Positions 36,581-45,329 of a stretch of 64,000 nt of DNA are shown here, in pieces; position 1 is the first letter of the stretch, and every line of letters starts with the position of its first letter. Origin of the DNA: Hydrogenophaga sp. IBVHS1 (GTDB lineage: Bacteria > Pseudomonadota > Gammaproteobacteria > Burkholderiales > Burkholderiaceae_C). The stretch spans positions 372,001 to 436,000 of the forward strand of contig NZ_NFUU01000002.1 of NCBI RefSeq assembly GCF_002127265.1, given 5' to 3'. The translations under genes and the position numbers were made by a program. Under the pieces are notes generated by a model. It saw nothing but the letters and a program-made list of their open reading frames with translations, did no database searches and was not told where the DNA came from.

Positions 36581-38716
36581 ATGAAACCGAATCCATTCCC
36601 CGTCATCGGGCGGCGCACACTGGCCTGCCTTCTCACCCTGCTGGCCTTCGCGGGCAGCGCACTGGCGCAGCAAGCCCCGGCCAAGGGTTCGGCGGCGCAC
36701 ATCAGCACCACGGTGAACAAGGTGAACGCCGCGTTCATGAAAAACAACGCGAAGCAGACCGCCGACTGGCCCAGCTACGGGCTGGATTACGCCGAGACGC
36801 GCCACTCGAAGCTGAACCAGATCACCACCAACAACGTGAAGGAACTCGGCCTGGTCTGGTCGTACAACCTCGAATCCTCGCGCGGCGTGGAGTCCACACC
36901 TCTGGTGGTCGACGGCATCATGTACGTCACGGCGTCCTGGAGCATCGTGCACGCGGTGAACGTGCGCACCGGGCAGCGCATCTGGACGTTTGACCCCAAG
37001 GTCTCGCGCGAAGCCGGCTACAAGGGCTGCTGCGACGTGGTCAACCGCGGCGTGGCGCTGCACGAGGGCAAGGTGTTCGTGGCCGCGTACGACGGCCGCC
37101 TGATCGCGCTGGACGCGGCCACCGGCGCCAAGGTGTGGGAGAAGGACACCATCATTGACCGCAAGTTCAGCTACACCATCACCGGTGCGCCGCGCGTCTT
37201 CAAGGGCAAGGTGATCATCGGCAACGGCGGTGCCGAGTACGGCGTGCGCGGCTACATCACGGCCTACGACGCGAAGACCGGCGACCAGAAATGGCGCTGG
37301 TTCACCGTGCCGGGTGACCCGAGCAAGCCGTTTGAAGACGAATCGATGGCCAGGGCCGCGAAGACCTGGGACCCCGCCGGCAAGTGGTGGGAGGCCGGTG
37401 GCGGCGGCACCGCGTGGGACGCCATGGCGTTCGACCCCGACCTCAACCTGATGTACATCGGCACCGGCAACGGTTCGCCGTGGGCGCAGAAGAAGCGCAG
37501 CCCGGCCGGCGGCGACAACCTCTACCTCGCCTCCATCGTCGCGCTCAACCCCGACACCGGCAAGTACGTCTGGCACTACCAGGAAACCCCGGGCGACAAC
37601 TGGGACTACACCTCCACGCAGCCGATGATCCTGGCCGACATCAAGGTCGGCAACAAGCCGCGCAAGGTGATCCTGCACGCACCCAAGAACGGTTTCTTCT
37701 TCGTCATTGACCGCACCAACGGCAAGTTCATCTCGGCGAAAAATTTCGTCGACGTGAACTGGGCCACCGGCTACGACAAGAACGGCCGCCCGATCGAGAC
37801 CGCTGCCGCCCGCACGGCCGACCGCCCGCGCGAAATCATCCCCAGCGCCTTCGGTGCACGCAACTGGCATTCCATGTCGTACAACCCGGCCACGGGCCTG
37901 GTCTACATGCCGGTGCAGGGCGTGCCACTCACGCTCATGGACAACAAGGACTGGAAGTTCAACGCCGACCGACCCGGCGAGCCGCACGCCAACATGGGCT
38001 GGAACCTGGCCACCTTCGCCAACGTGGAGCCGCCCACCAGCAAGCCCTTCGGCCGCCTGGTGGCCTGGGACCCGATCAAGCAGGAGGCGCGCTGGACCAA
38101 GGAGCAGATCTCGCCCTGGAACGGGGGCACCCTCACCACCGCCGGCAACCTTGTGTTCCAGGGCACGGCCGACGGCCGCTTCATCGCCTACAACGCCGCC
38201 ACGGGCGAGCAGCTGTGGGAAACGCCCACCGGTACCGGTGTGATTGCCGCGCCATCCACCTACCTGGTCGACGGCAAGCAGTACGTGTCCATCGCGGTGG
38301 GCTGGGGCGGTGTGTACGGTCTGGCGCAGCGCGCCACCGACCGGCAAGGCCCGGGCACGGTCTACACCTTCGCGGTGGGCGGCAAGGCGCAGCCCCCGGC
38401 GTTCGTCAATTACCAGCTCGGCAAGCTTGTGGCGGGTGTGAAGTACGACCCCGCCCATGTGCCCGCCGGCACCGGGCTCTACGTGAGCAACTGCGTGTTC
38501 TGCCACGGCGTTCCCGGTGTGGATCGGGGCGGCAACATTCCCAACCTCGGCTACATGGACGCGTCCTTCATCGAGAATCTCGACAAGTTCGTGTTCAACG
38601 GTCCGGCCTCCGCGCGCGGCATGCCGGACTTCACCGGTAAGCTCAGCCCCGATGACGTCCAGAAAATCAAAGCGTTCATTCAAGGCACAGCCGATGCCAT
38701 TCGGCCGAAGAACTAG
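36581..38716 (+). CDS. Quinohemoprotein (PQQ- and heme-containing) alcohol dehydrogenase
   Basis: Periplasmic alcohol dehydrogenase of 711 residues with a signal peptide ending at SALAQ. The eight-bladed PQQ propeller shows WxG-type repeats. Its vicinal disulfide, GCCDVVNRG (Cys150-Cys151), is characteristic of PQQ alcohol dehydrogenases. A C-terminal cytochrome c domain follows with CVFCH at 638-642, making this a type II soluble quinohemoprotein. It oxidises alcohols to aldehydes, passing electrons via heme to a c-type cytochrome. SD AGGAGA precedes ATG 36581. No pqq biosynthesis genes are nearby; the next gene is a PQQ-receptor-like protein overlapping its 3' end. Confidence 0.94.
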   Translation: MKPNPFPVIGRRTLACLLTLLAFAGSALAQQAPAKGSAAHISTTVNKVNAAFMKNNAKQTADWPSYGLDYAETRHSKLNQITTNNVKELGLVWSYNLESSRGVESTPLVVDGIMYVTASWSIVHAVNVRTGQRIWTFDPKVSREAGYKGCCDVVNRGVALHEGKVFVAAYDGRLIALDAATGAKVWEKDTIIDRKFSYTITGAPRVFKGKVIIGNGGAEYGVRGYITAYDAKTGDQKWRWFTVPGDPSKPFEDESMARAAKTWDPAGKWWEAGGGGTAWDAMAFDPDLNLMYIGTGNGSPWAQKKRSPAGGDNLYLASIVALNPDTGKYVWHYQETPGDNWDYTSTQPMILADIKVGNKPRKVILHAPKNGFFFVIDRTNGKFISAKNFVDVNWATGYDKNGRPIETAAARTADRPREIIPSAFGARNWHSMSYNPATGLVYMPVQGVPLTLMDNKDWKFNADRPGEPHANMGWNLATFANVEPPTSKPFGRLVAWDPIKQEARWTKEQISPWNGGTLTTAGNLVFQGTADGRFIAYNAATGEQLWETPTGTGVIAAPSTYLVDGKQYVSIAVGWGGVYGLAQRATDRQGPGTVYTFAVGGKAQPPAFVNYQLGKLVAGVKYDPAHVPAGTGLYVSNCVFCHGVPGVDRGGNIPNLGYMDASFIENLDKFVFNGPASARGMPDFTGKLSPDDVQKIKAFIQGTADAIRPKN

Positions 38717-40841
38717 ATGCGCCTGTCTTGTTCTGCTGGCGACAAGCAGCTTTGCACACGCCCAGACCCCTGAGCGCGAGGACACCGCTGGCGCGCTGGC
38801 GCCAGTGATCGTGACGGGGGAGAGCGCCTGGCAAAGCAGCTGGCGCTCGCCGGGTTCGGTGGAGGTGATCGAAGGCGAAGAGCTGCGCGCCGGCCAGTTG
38901 CAGATCAACCTCTCCGAAGGCCTCGGCCGCGTGCCGGGCCTCGTGGTGCGCAACCGCCAGAACTACGCGCAGGATTTGCAGATTTCGGTGCGCGGGTATG
39001 GCGCCCGTGCGCCGTTCGGTGTGCGCGGCGTGCGCCTGTATGTGGACGGCATTCCGGCCAGCGCGCCGGATGGGCAGGGCCAGGCGGCGAATTTTCCGCT
39101 GGGCAGTGCCGAACGCATCGAGGTGATCCGGGGGCCGTTCTCCGCGTTGTACGGCGCTTCCGCAGGCGGCGCCATCGCGCTCTACACGCAGGACGGCCAG
39201 GAGCCCACCGAGTGGCGCACCGGGGTGGCCACGGGAGCCAACGGTTTGTGGCGCCTGTCCACCCAGCTCAGTGGCCGCACGGGCAGCGAGGCCGCGCCCG
39301 GCTGGGGCTACACACTCGACGTGGGCAAGTTCGCCACCGGCGGCGAGCGTGCGCAATCTGCGGCCTCGCGCGCCAGCGGCAACCTCAAGCTCACGCGCGC
39401 CCACGAAGGCGGGCGCAGCGTGCTGGTGTTCAACCGCCAGATCAGTGCCGCGCAAGACCCGCTGGGCCTCACGCGCGCCGAGTTCAACGCCGACCCGGGC
39501 CAGACCACGGCCGTGGCCACCCAGTTCGACACCCGCAAGACCGTTTCGCAAACCCAGCTTGGGCTGGCGTGGGAACAAGCGCTGGGGCAGGGCCACCGCA
39601 TCGAGCTCATGGGCTACGGCGGCCAGCGCGGCGTGCGGCAGTTTCAGGCCATTCCCACCGGCGCGCAGATTCCACCCGGCAGCGCTGGTGGCGTGATCGA
39701 CCTGGCGCGCGACTACTGGGGCTGGAACGCTCGCTGGCGTCTCGACCGCACCTACGACAACGGGCAGCGCCTCACCGTGAGCGCCGGCCTGGCGCTGGAC
39801 CGGCAGAGCGAAGTGCGCCGGGGGTACGAGAACTTCATCGGCCCCACGCTGGGTGTGCTGGGCAACCTGCGCCGCGACGAGACCAACCGTGCCAGCACGC
39901 TCGACCCCTACGTGCAGGCCGAGTGGCGCACCGACGCCACCACGCTGATGGCGGGCCTGCGGCATTCCACCGTGCGCTTCACCTCGGCAGACCGCTACAT
40001 CGCCGCGGGCAACCCGGACGACAGCGGGAGCGTGCGCTTCGATGGTTTCAGCCCCGTGCTCGGCGTGCGCCGCGAGATCACGCCGCAGCTGCAGGCTTTC
40101 GCCAGCCTCGGCCGTGGTCTGGAAACGCCCACGCTGAACGAAGTGGCCTACCGTGCTTCGGGCCTCACGGGTCTGAACCCCGCGCTCAACGCCTCGCGCA
40201 GCTTGAGCGCAGAAGGGGGCTTGCGCGGCCGGCAGGGCTGGGGCACCTGGAGCGCAACGCTGTTTGAAACCCGCACGCGCGATGAAATCGTGGTGCTCTC
40301 CAACAGCGGCGGTCGGTCCACCTTTCAGAACGCCGGGCGCACGCGCCGCCACGGGCTGGAGCTCTCAGGCGTGCTCGAGTGGGGGCCGTTCACCGTGACC
40401 CCGGCCTACACCTGGATGGACGCGCGCTACCGCGACGGTTTCCTCACCTGCACCGCCACGCCCTGCGCCACGCCCACCGTGCCAGTGGCAGCCGGCAACC
40501 GCATGCCCGGGCTGGCAAGGCAGCAGGCCTTTGTGCAGGTGGCGTGGAAACCGGGCTGGGCCGGCAGCGTGTTTTCGCTGGAAGCCACGCACACCGGGCG
40601 CATGGCAGTGAACGACCGCAACACCGATTTCGCCGAGGCCAGCACTTTGTTCAACCTGGGCGTGCGCTTCGAGCAGAACCGGGGCGACTGGACCTGGCGC
40701 CAGTTCCTGCGCATCGACAACCTCACGGATCGCGTGCATGCGGGTTCGGTGATCGTCAACGAAGGCAACGGCCGCTTCTTTGAACCTGGCGCGAGACGCT
40801 CGGTGTTCGTGGGCGTGGAGCTGGTGCGGCGGTTTCCCTAG
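38694..40841 (+). CDS. TonB-dependent outer-membrane receptor, PqqU (YncD)-like
   Basis: TonB receptor of 715 residues with signal peptide (LVLLATSSFAHAQ), TonB box region (PVIVTGES), plug and 22-strand barrel. From memory of E. coli YncD/PqqU the match is close: INLSEGLGRVPGL, VRNRQNYAQDLQISVRGYG, LYVDGIPASAPDGQGQ, FDTRKTVSQTQ, and the C-terminal GSVIVNEGNGRFFEPG. PqqU imports the cofactor PQQ in E. coli. The gene overlaps the PQQ alcohol dehydrogenase by 23 bp, so the two are co-expressed. The start is ATG 38694; ATG 38717 is out of frame. Its stop shares CTAG with the convergent gene. Confidence 0.88.
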   Translation: MPFGRRTRCACLVLLATSSFAHAQTPEREDTAGALAPVIVTGESAWQSSWRSPGSVEVIEGEELRAGQLQINLSEGLGRVPGLVVRNRQNYAQDLQISVRGYGARAPFGVRGVRLYVDGIPASAPDGQGQAANFPLGSAERIEVIRGPFSALYGASAGGAIALYTQDGQEPTEWRTGVATGANGLWRLSTQLSGRTGSEAAPGWGYTLDVGKFATGGERAQSAASRASGNLKLTRAHEGGRSVLVFNRQISAAQDPLGLTRAEFNADPGQTTAVATQFDTRKTVSQTQLGLAWEQALGQGHRIELMGYGGQRGVRQFQAIPTGAQIPPGSAGGVIDLARDYWGWNARWRLDRTYDNGQRLTVSAGLALDRQSEVRRGYENFIGPTLGVLGNLRRDETNRASTLDPYVQAEWRTDATTLMAGLRHSTVRFTSADRYIAAGNPDDSGSVRFDGFSPVLGVRREITPQLQAFASLGRGLETPTLNEVAYRASGLTGLNPALNASRSLSAEGGLRGRQGWGTWSATLFETRTRDEIVVLSNSGGRSTFQNAGRTRRHGLELSGVLEWGPFTVTPAYTWMDARYRDGFLTCTATPCATPTVPVAAGNRMPGLARQQAFVQVAWKPGWAGSVFSLEATHTGRMAVNDRNTDFAEASTLFNLGVRFEQNRGDWTWRQFLRIDNLTDRVHAGSVIVNEGNGRFFEPGARRSVFVGVELVRRFP

Positions 40842-41935
40842 GGCCGCGCCGGCAGTTTCATGAAATCGATCAGCGTCTGCGCGACCACCAGGTGCCCGCT
40901 GGAGCCCCAGTGGGTGTTGTTGGGCAGGTAGACGTCCTGGTGCCCCCGGTCGATAGCGGAGATCAACGCCTGGTCCAGGCGCGGCATCACCGCGGGGTGC
41001 CGCTGCGAGAGCTCTGCGAGCTGGCTCAACGATTGGAGATCCCGGCGGGTTGTCCAGGGGCTGTAGGCGGTCAGTTTGTCGGGCGGCACCAAGAGAATGA
41101 ATCGGGTGTGGCCGTTGGCTTCCACCCTTTGCCGCAGCTTCTCGATGCGGCAGCTCAACTCGTCGAGCCCTGCCTCCCGCCACTGGGCAACTTTCTCCAC
41201 ATCGCCACGGAACACCAGCGTGCTCGATGGTTTTGCGCTGGAGAACAAATCTGGCCGACTCAGCCCGATGATCAGCGCCTTGGTGGGCTCGTAGTCGAAA
41301 GCCCTGCGGACCACGCTGTACACCACATGTTTTGCGGCGTGGGCCAGTTTGACATCCCGCCAATCGCTCCAGTGGGTCTGCCGGTGCAGGATTCGGGGAT
41401 GGTCGATGGTGGGCAGGGCCGATGCAGGTTTCGCCGCGACAGGGCGGAGGATGGGCAGCACAGGAACGAAACCGTCGCACTGAACATCCTTGCCGATCTG
41501 TGAGGGGAAGTGCCGCTCGGTGTAGGTGAGCACGAAGTACCTCGGTGGCTGCAAAGCAAAGACGCTGCTCTGCAGAATCTCTTGCACCGTGGTGGTGTAC
41601 GAACTCACCGTGACGATCGACATGCCAGTGGCTGCGGCGACCTGGTTCTGCCATTGGTGAAGCGGCATGGCCATGGCGAACGAATCGCCGACCACCACCA
41701 TGTCGTGCTTCCGGGTGTAGTCCTCCTGGGTGTACCGTGGTTGATCGAACACCGCCTGCGGTCCATTCCAGCCATGGTCCCGCTCCGCATGCGAGCCGAT
41801 TCGGGTGAGATCCCCGTCCAGGGGTTGCAGGTAGATGCCGACGCAGAAGAACAGTGCCGCCGGCAGGAACGCCAGCAGGAGGATTCCGATGGAGAAGTTC
41901 CGGTGCGCTCTAGAACTGGAAGTAGAGAAACTCAC
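40838..41935 (-). CDS. SGNH-fold protein, partner of MBOAT acyltransferase
   Basis: Protein of 365 residues. It has an N-terminal signal-anchor helix (about 15-36) and a periplasmic SGNH-hydrolase-like domain. The nucleophile block is VVVGDSFAM (Ser85). The C-terminal block reads LPNNTHWGSSGH (His342). Related proteins usually show Asp two residues before this His; here it is Asn340. It overlaps the upstream MBOAT gene by 26 bp, the layout of AlgI/AlgJ-type O-acetylation pairs. It likely accepts acyl groups from the MBOAT protein and transfers them to a glycan, but no polysaccharide genes are adjacent. Confidence 0.75.
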   Translation of the reverse strand: MSFSTSSSRAHRNFSIGILLLAFLPAALFFCVGIYLQPLDGDLTRIGSHAERDHGWNGPQAVFDQPRYTQEDYTRKHDMVVVGDSFAMAMPLHQWQNQVAAATGMSIVTVSSYTTTVQEILQSSVFALQPPRYFVLTYTERHFPSQIGKDVQCDGFVPVLPILRPVAAKPASALPTIDHPRILHRQTHWSDWRDVKLAHAAKHVVYSVVRRAFDYEPTKALIIGLSRPDLFSSAKPSSTLVFRGDVEKVAQWREAGLDELSCRIEKLRQRVEANGHTRFILLVPPDKLTAYSPWTTRRDLQSLSQLAELSQRHPAVMPRLDQALISAIDRGHQDVYLPNNTHWGSSGHLVVAQTLIDFMKLPARP

Positions 41936-43415
41936 TGACTTGACCCATGTCGAGTATGGCCTTGAAGAGAGACAGTGCGATCAGCACGGTCCACAAGAGG
42001 GTGGGCCGCCAACGGATGCGACTGTTCGTCGTCACGGAGGCGAGGGCAGGTTGGTGGTCGGCCAGGATCTCCTGTGAGTTCGGAAAGAACCACACCACGG
42101 TGGCACACAGAATCAGGGCGAGAAGCAGCTTCGAAGGCGCCGAAGAGATGTGGTTGTAGGCGGTGAAATCGTCCGTGCTGATGGGAATGCCGTTCAGACC
42201 CGCCATGGCCTCGATCATGGTCATGGCGGCCGGCATGTTTGCGGCCCTGAAGAACACCCAGGCGATCACCACCGCCACGAAGGTCAGGCCGGTGGCCAGC
42301 CACCGGCCCGCGGCTGTTGGCGTTTGCAGGCCGTCCCCCTGCCGCGCGCGCCAGCTGCGCCAGGCATGGTTGACCATGAGGTACAGGCCGTGCAGCGCCC
42401 CCCACGCCACAAAGGTCCACCCGGCGCCATGCCACAGGCCGCCCAGCACCATGGTGATGAACAGGTTCAGATGCCTTCGCCACTTGCCCCTGCGGTTGCC
42501 GCCCAGCGAAATGTAGAGGTAGTCGCGCAGAAAGCGAGACAGGGTCATGTGCCAGCGCCGCCAGAACTCGATGATGTTGACGGCCTTGTACGGCGAGTTG
42601 AAATTCAGCGGCAACCGGACACCGAACAGGCATGACAGGCCGATCGCCATGTCGCAATAAGCCGAAAAATCAAAGTACAGCTGAAACGAAAATGCGAGCG
42701 CGCCGCCCCAGGCCTCGAACATCGAAAGCGCATGGCCCGCTGCGGCGGCATCGAATGCCGGGCTGGCATACGGGGCGATGCCGTCCGCAATGACCACCTT
42801 CTTGAACAACCCGATCGTGAAGATCGCGATGCCGGCAGCGAACTGATCCCACTTCGGTCTGTAGGTGAGCTTGTTCGCGAACTGCGGCATCATTTCCTTG
42901 TGGTGCAACACCGGCCCCGCGATCAGGTGGGGGAAGTAGGTGACGAACAGACCGTAGTGAATGAAGTTGGTCTCCTTCACTTCGCCTCTGTGCGCATCCA
43001 CCAGGAAGGCAATCTGCGTGAAGGTGAAAAAGGAAATGCCGATGGGCAGGATGATCTGCTCGATCTGCCAAGGATCACCCAGCAGGGCTCCTGTACTCGA
43101 CACGAAGAAGTTGGCGTACTTGTAGTAGCCCAGCAGCAGCAGGTTGCTCGTGATTCCGAAGCGAATGAGCCATTTCGCTTTCAGATCCTGCCCCCCGGCG
43201 GCATACCGGCTGAGGTTGACGCCGACGATGTAGTTGAAAGTGATCGAGCCCAGCAGCAACGGCACGTAGGCCACATTCCACATGCCGTAGAACACCAGCG
43301 ACGCACCGAGCAGCCATGCAGCGGCGGCGGTGGTGTGGTACCTCCCGACCAGAAAAAAACCGCCAAGAGCGACCGGGAGGAAGAAGAAGAGAAAGGTGTA
43401 GGAGTTGAACAGCAC
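41910..43415 (-). CDS. MBOAT family O-acyltransferase (AlgI/DltB-like)
   Basis: Membrane-bound O-acyltransferase of 501 residues with about ten transmembrane segments. Family signatures are MLFNSYTFLFFFLPVAL at the N-terminus, RRWHMTLSRFLRDYLYISLGGNR, and the catalytic His329 in GGLWHGAGWTF. It moves acyl groups across the cytoplasmic membrane for modification of an extracytoplasmic polymer. It forms a two-gene unit with the downstream SGNH protein. There is about 206 bp of non-coding sequence upstream. The acceptor is unknown. Confidence 0.9.
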   Translation of the reverse strand: MLFNSYTFLFFFLPVALGGFFLVGRYHTTAAAAWLLGASLVFYGMWNVAYVPLLLGSITFNYIVGVNLSRYAAGGQDLKAKWLIRFGITSNLLLLGYYKYANFFVSSTGALLGDPWQIEQIILPIGISFFTFTQIAFLVDAHRGEVKETNFIHYGLFVTYFPHLIAGPVLHHKEMMPQFANKLTYRPKWDQFAAGIAIFTIGLFKKVVIADGIAPYASPAFDAAAAGHALSMFEAWGGALAFSFQLYFDFSAYCDMAIGLSCLFGVRLPLNFNSPYKAVNIIEFWRRWHMTLSRFLRDYLYISLGGNRRGKWRRHLNLFITMVLGGLWHGAGWTFVAWGALHGLYLMVNHAWRSWRARQGDGLQTPTAAGRWLATGLTFVAVVIAWVFFRAANMPAAMTMIEAMAGLNGIPISTDDFTAYNHISSAPSKLLLALILCATVVWFFPNSQEILADHQPALASVTTNSRIRWRPTLLWTVLIALSLFKAILDMGQVSEFLYFQF

Positions 43416-43621
43416 GTCGCATCAAGTGAATTGATGGAATGCCGCGTCGCCTGGCCTGAGAGGGCCTGGACGAGCGCGGACGGTGCTGGAATCTAGCGAT
43501 TGCGGGCGGCGGCAATCAGCAAAGTGCTGAAGCGCTGCGCAGAGGGCACGAAGGGTGCTGCTTCAGGTCTGGGAAGGGCGATTCATCCCACGAGCATGTC
43601 GCTCGGTGAGGGAGGTGGGTG

Positions 43622-44266
43622 TTACTTCTTTACCCGCGCAAGCATCAGCTCGGTGTTCGCCTTGCGGTCCGCGTTCACCTTCTGCACGGTGGCGCGCTCG
43701 CCCACCGTCTTCAGGTACTCGCGCACCGGCAGACCGGCCATGTAGTCGCGGCCATAGATGATCTTGGTGGCGCTGGCCACCAGTGGCAGGTGCACGGCGG
43801 CCGCGCAGTCGGCCAGGGTGAACTGGCTGCCAGCCACGAAGGGAGAGAACTTTGCGATCTGGCCGAACGCTGCAATGTTCTTTTCCAGTTGCTGGCCAAT
43901 CTTCTCCTTGGCCGTCTCGCTCACCTTGCCGCCGAAGAAGGCCTCGGGGTAGAGGTTGCGGGCCACGAGCTCGAGGTGCAGTTCGATGTAACGCAGCAGC
44001 TCGCGCACCTTGGCCGCCTCGAACGCGTCCTGTGGCATGAGCGGTTTCTGCGGGTAGGCGTCTTCCACGTACTCCAGGATCACGGTCGATTCCGACATGG
44101 CGCCCTGGTCGGTCTTGAGGTAGGGCACCTTGCCCAGCGGGCTGCAGGCAATGTCGGTTTCGCCGACCCAGTCCAGTTCCTCTTCGAACGGCACGCCTTT
44201 TTCCAGCAGCGCGAGTTTGACCTTGTTGTAGTAGTTGCTGGCCGAGAAGCCGCAGAGGGTGAGCAT
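43622..44266 (-). CDS. Glutathione S-transferase
   Basis: GST of 214 residues. The N-terminal thioredoxin-like domain (MLTLCGFSASNYYNKVKLALLEKG) contains the cis-Pro and the glutathione-gamma-Glu motif GKVPYLKTDQGAMSESTVILEYVE. The all-helical C-terminal domain has the N-capping box SQFTLADCAAAVHL. It is cytoplasmic; the substrate cannot be predicted. It is transcribed alone and diverges from the DUF2946 gene. Confidence 0.93.
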   Translation of the reverse strand: MLTLCGFSASNYYNKVKLALLEKGVPFEEELDWVGETDIACSPLGKVPYLKTDQGAMSESTVILEYVEDAYPQKPLMPQDAFEAAKVRELLRYIELHLELVARNLYPEAFFGGKVSETAKEKIGQQLEKNIAAFGQIAKFSPFVAGSQFTLADCAAAVHLPLVASATKIIYGRDYMAGLPVREYLKTVGERATVQKVNADRKANTELMLARVKK

Positions 44267-44362
44267 GTGGGTGTCTCCTGGGGTGGTTTTGTTGAACGAT
44301 CCTAGCCTTGCCCTGGCCGCGCGGGCGTCCCGCAGTTGACGCGCTGATAAACTTGCCGGCTC

Positions 44363-44746
44363 ATGCCGATGTCCCGATTCACCCGCCGTTTTGCCGCCTG
44401 GCTGGCCATGCTTGCCATGCTGATGGGCGCGTTCGCGCCCGCCGTGGCGCAGGCGGTGGTGGCTTCACAAGGTGGAGAAGGCTGGGTGCAGGTTTGCAGC
44501 GCCAGCGGCATGGTGTGGGTAAAGGCCGATGGTCTGGAAGACCCGGCTGCCGGCAAACCCATGGCCGATGCCTCGCGCCACTGCCCGTGGTGCAGCCTGC
44601 AAGGTGCAGCTGGTCTGCCACCCTTGATCAGTTCGACATCGTTCGCGCTGGCCATGCCGACCGGGTTGCCGCAGGCGCGTTTTCAATCGGCGATTCCCGC
44701 GTCGCCATGGCCCGCCGCGCTGTCGCGCGCGCCGCCCCGGGTCTAG
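44363..44746 (+). CDS. DUF2946-family secreted protein
   Basis: Protein of 127 residues with an N-terminal hydrophobic signal (RRFAAWLAMLAMLMGAFAPAVAQA). A short Cys-bearing region follows (VQVCSASGMVWV, then HCPWCSLQG), the usual DUF2946 pattern. Such genes commonly neighbour copper-handling genes, and here PCu(A)C and a PepSY protein follow. The cysteines could bind copper. ATG 44369 is an alternative start. Confidence 0.72.
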   Translation: MPMSRFTRRFAAWLAMLAMLMGAFAPAVAQAVVASQGGEGWVQVCSASGMVWVKADGLEDPAAGKPMADASRHCPWCSLQGAAGLPPLISSTSFALAMPTGLPQARFQSAIPASPWPAALSRAPPRV

Positions 44747-44837
44747 CGAACCGCGCGGCGTTTTCGCTGCGCTGCCTGTCGTGCCCCCGCCGCTTCGCGG
44801 CCCGGGCCATGCCCTCCCTCATTCGCTGGATTCCGTC

Positions 44838-45329
44838 ATGAACAAATTTCTCATCGCTTCGCTGCTGGCCCTCACCTCCAGCGCCTGGGCTCAGGCCCCC
44901 GCCGCCAACGTCGAAGTCAAAGACGCCTGGGTGCGCGCCACCGTGGCCCAGCAGAAGGCCACCGGTGCCTTCATGCAGCTCACCGCAAAGGTCGAAACGC
45001 GCCTGGTGGCGGTGAAGTCTCCCGTTGCTGGCGTGGTCGAAGTCCACGAAATGGCCATGGAGAAGGACGTGATGAAAATGCGCGCCCTCACCGCCGGCCT
45101 GAGCCTTCCCGCAGGCAAGGCAGTCGAACTCAAGCCGGGCAGCTACCACGTGATGCTGATGGACCTGAAGGGACCCGTGAAGGCGGGCGACGTGGTGCCT
45201 GTTACGCTGGTCTTTGAAAGCCAGGACGGCAAGCGCGAGACGCTGGAGGTGAAAGCCACGGCTCGCCCACTGGGCGGTGCCGGTGGCGCCGCACCTGCCG
45301 CCGCCGATCACGGCAAACACAAACACTGA
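44838..45329 (+). CDS. Periplasmic copper chaperone PCu(A)C
   Basis: Secreted protein of 163 residues with signal peptide ending at SSAWAQA. The Cu(I) site of the PCu(A)C family is recognisable: His70 (VEVHEM), Met81, His104 and Met106 (SYHVM). A His-rich C-terminal tail (DHGKHKH) may bind extra metal. The family delivers copper to the CuA centre of cytochrome oxidase or scavenges copper. It lies between a DUF2946 gene and a PepSY gene, with only 4 bp to the latter. Confidence 0.93.
   Translation: MNKFLIASLLALTSSAWAQAPAANVEVKDAWVRATVAQQKATGAFMQLTAKVETRLVAVKSPVAGVVEVHEMAMEKDVMKMRALTAGLSLPAGKAVELKPGSYHVMLMDLKGPVKAGDVVPVTLVFESQDGKRETLEVKATARPLGGAGGAAPAAADHGKHKH

Noticed and set aside
36152..38953. 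933-codon minus-strand frame opposite the PQQ dehydrogenase
   Set aside because: It is a mirror frame of a well-supported enzyme with signal peptide and heme motif on the + strand.
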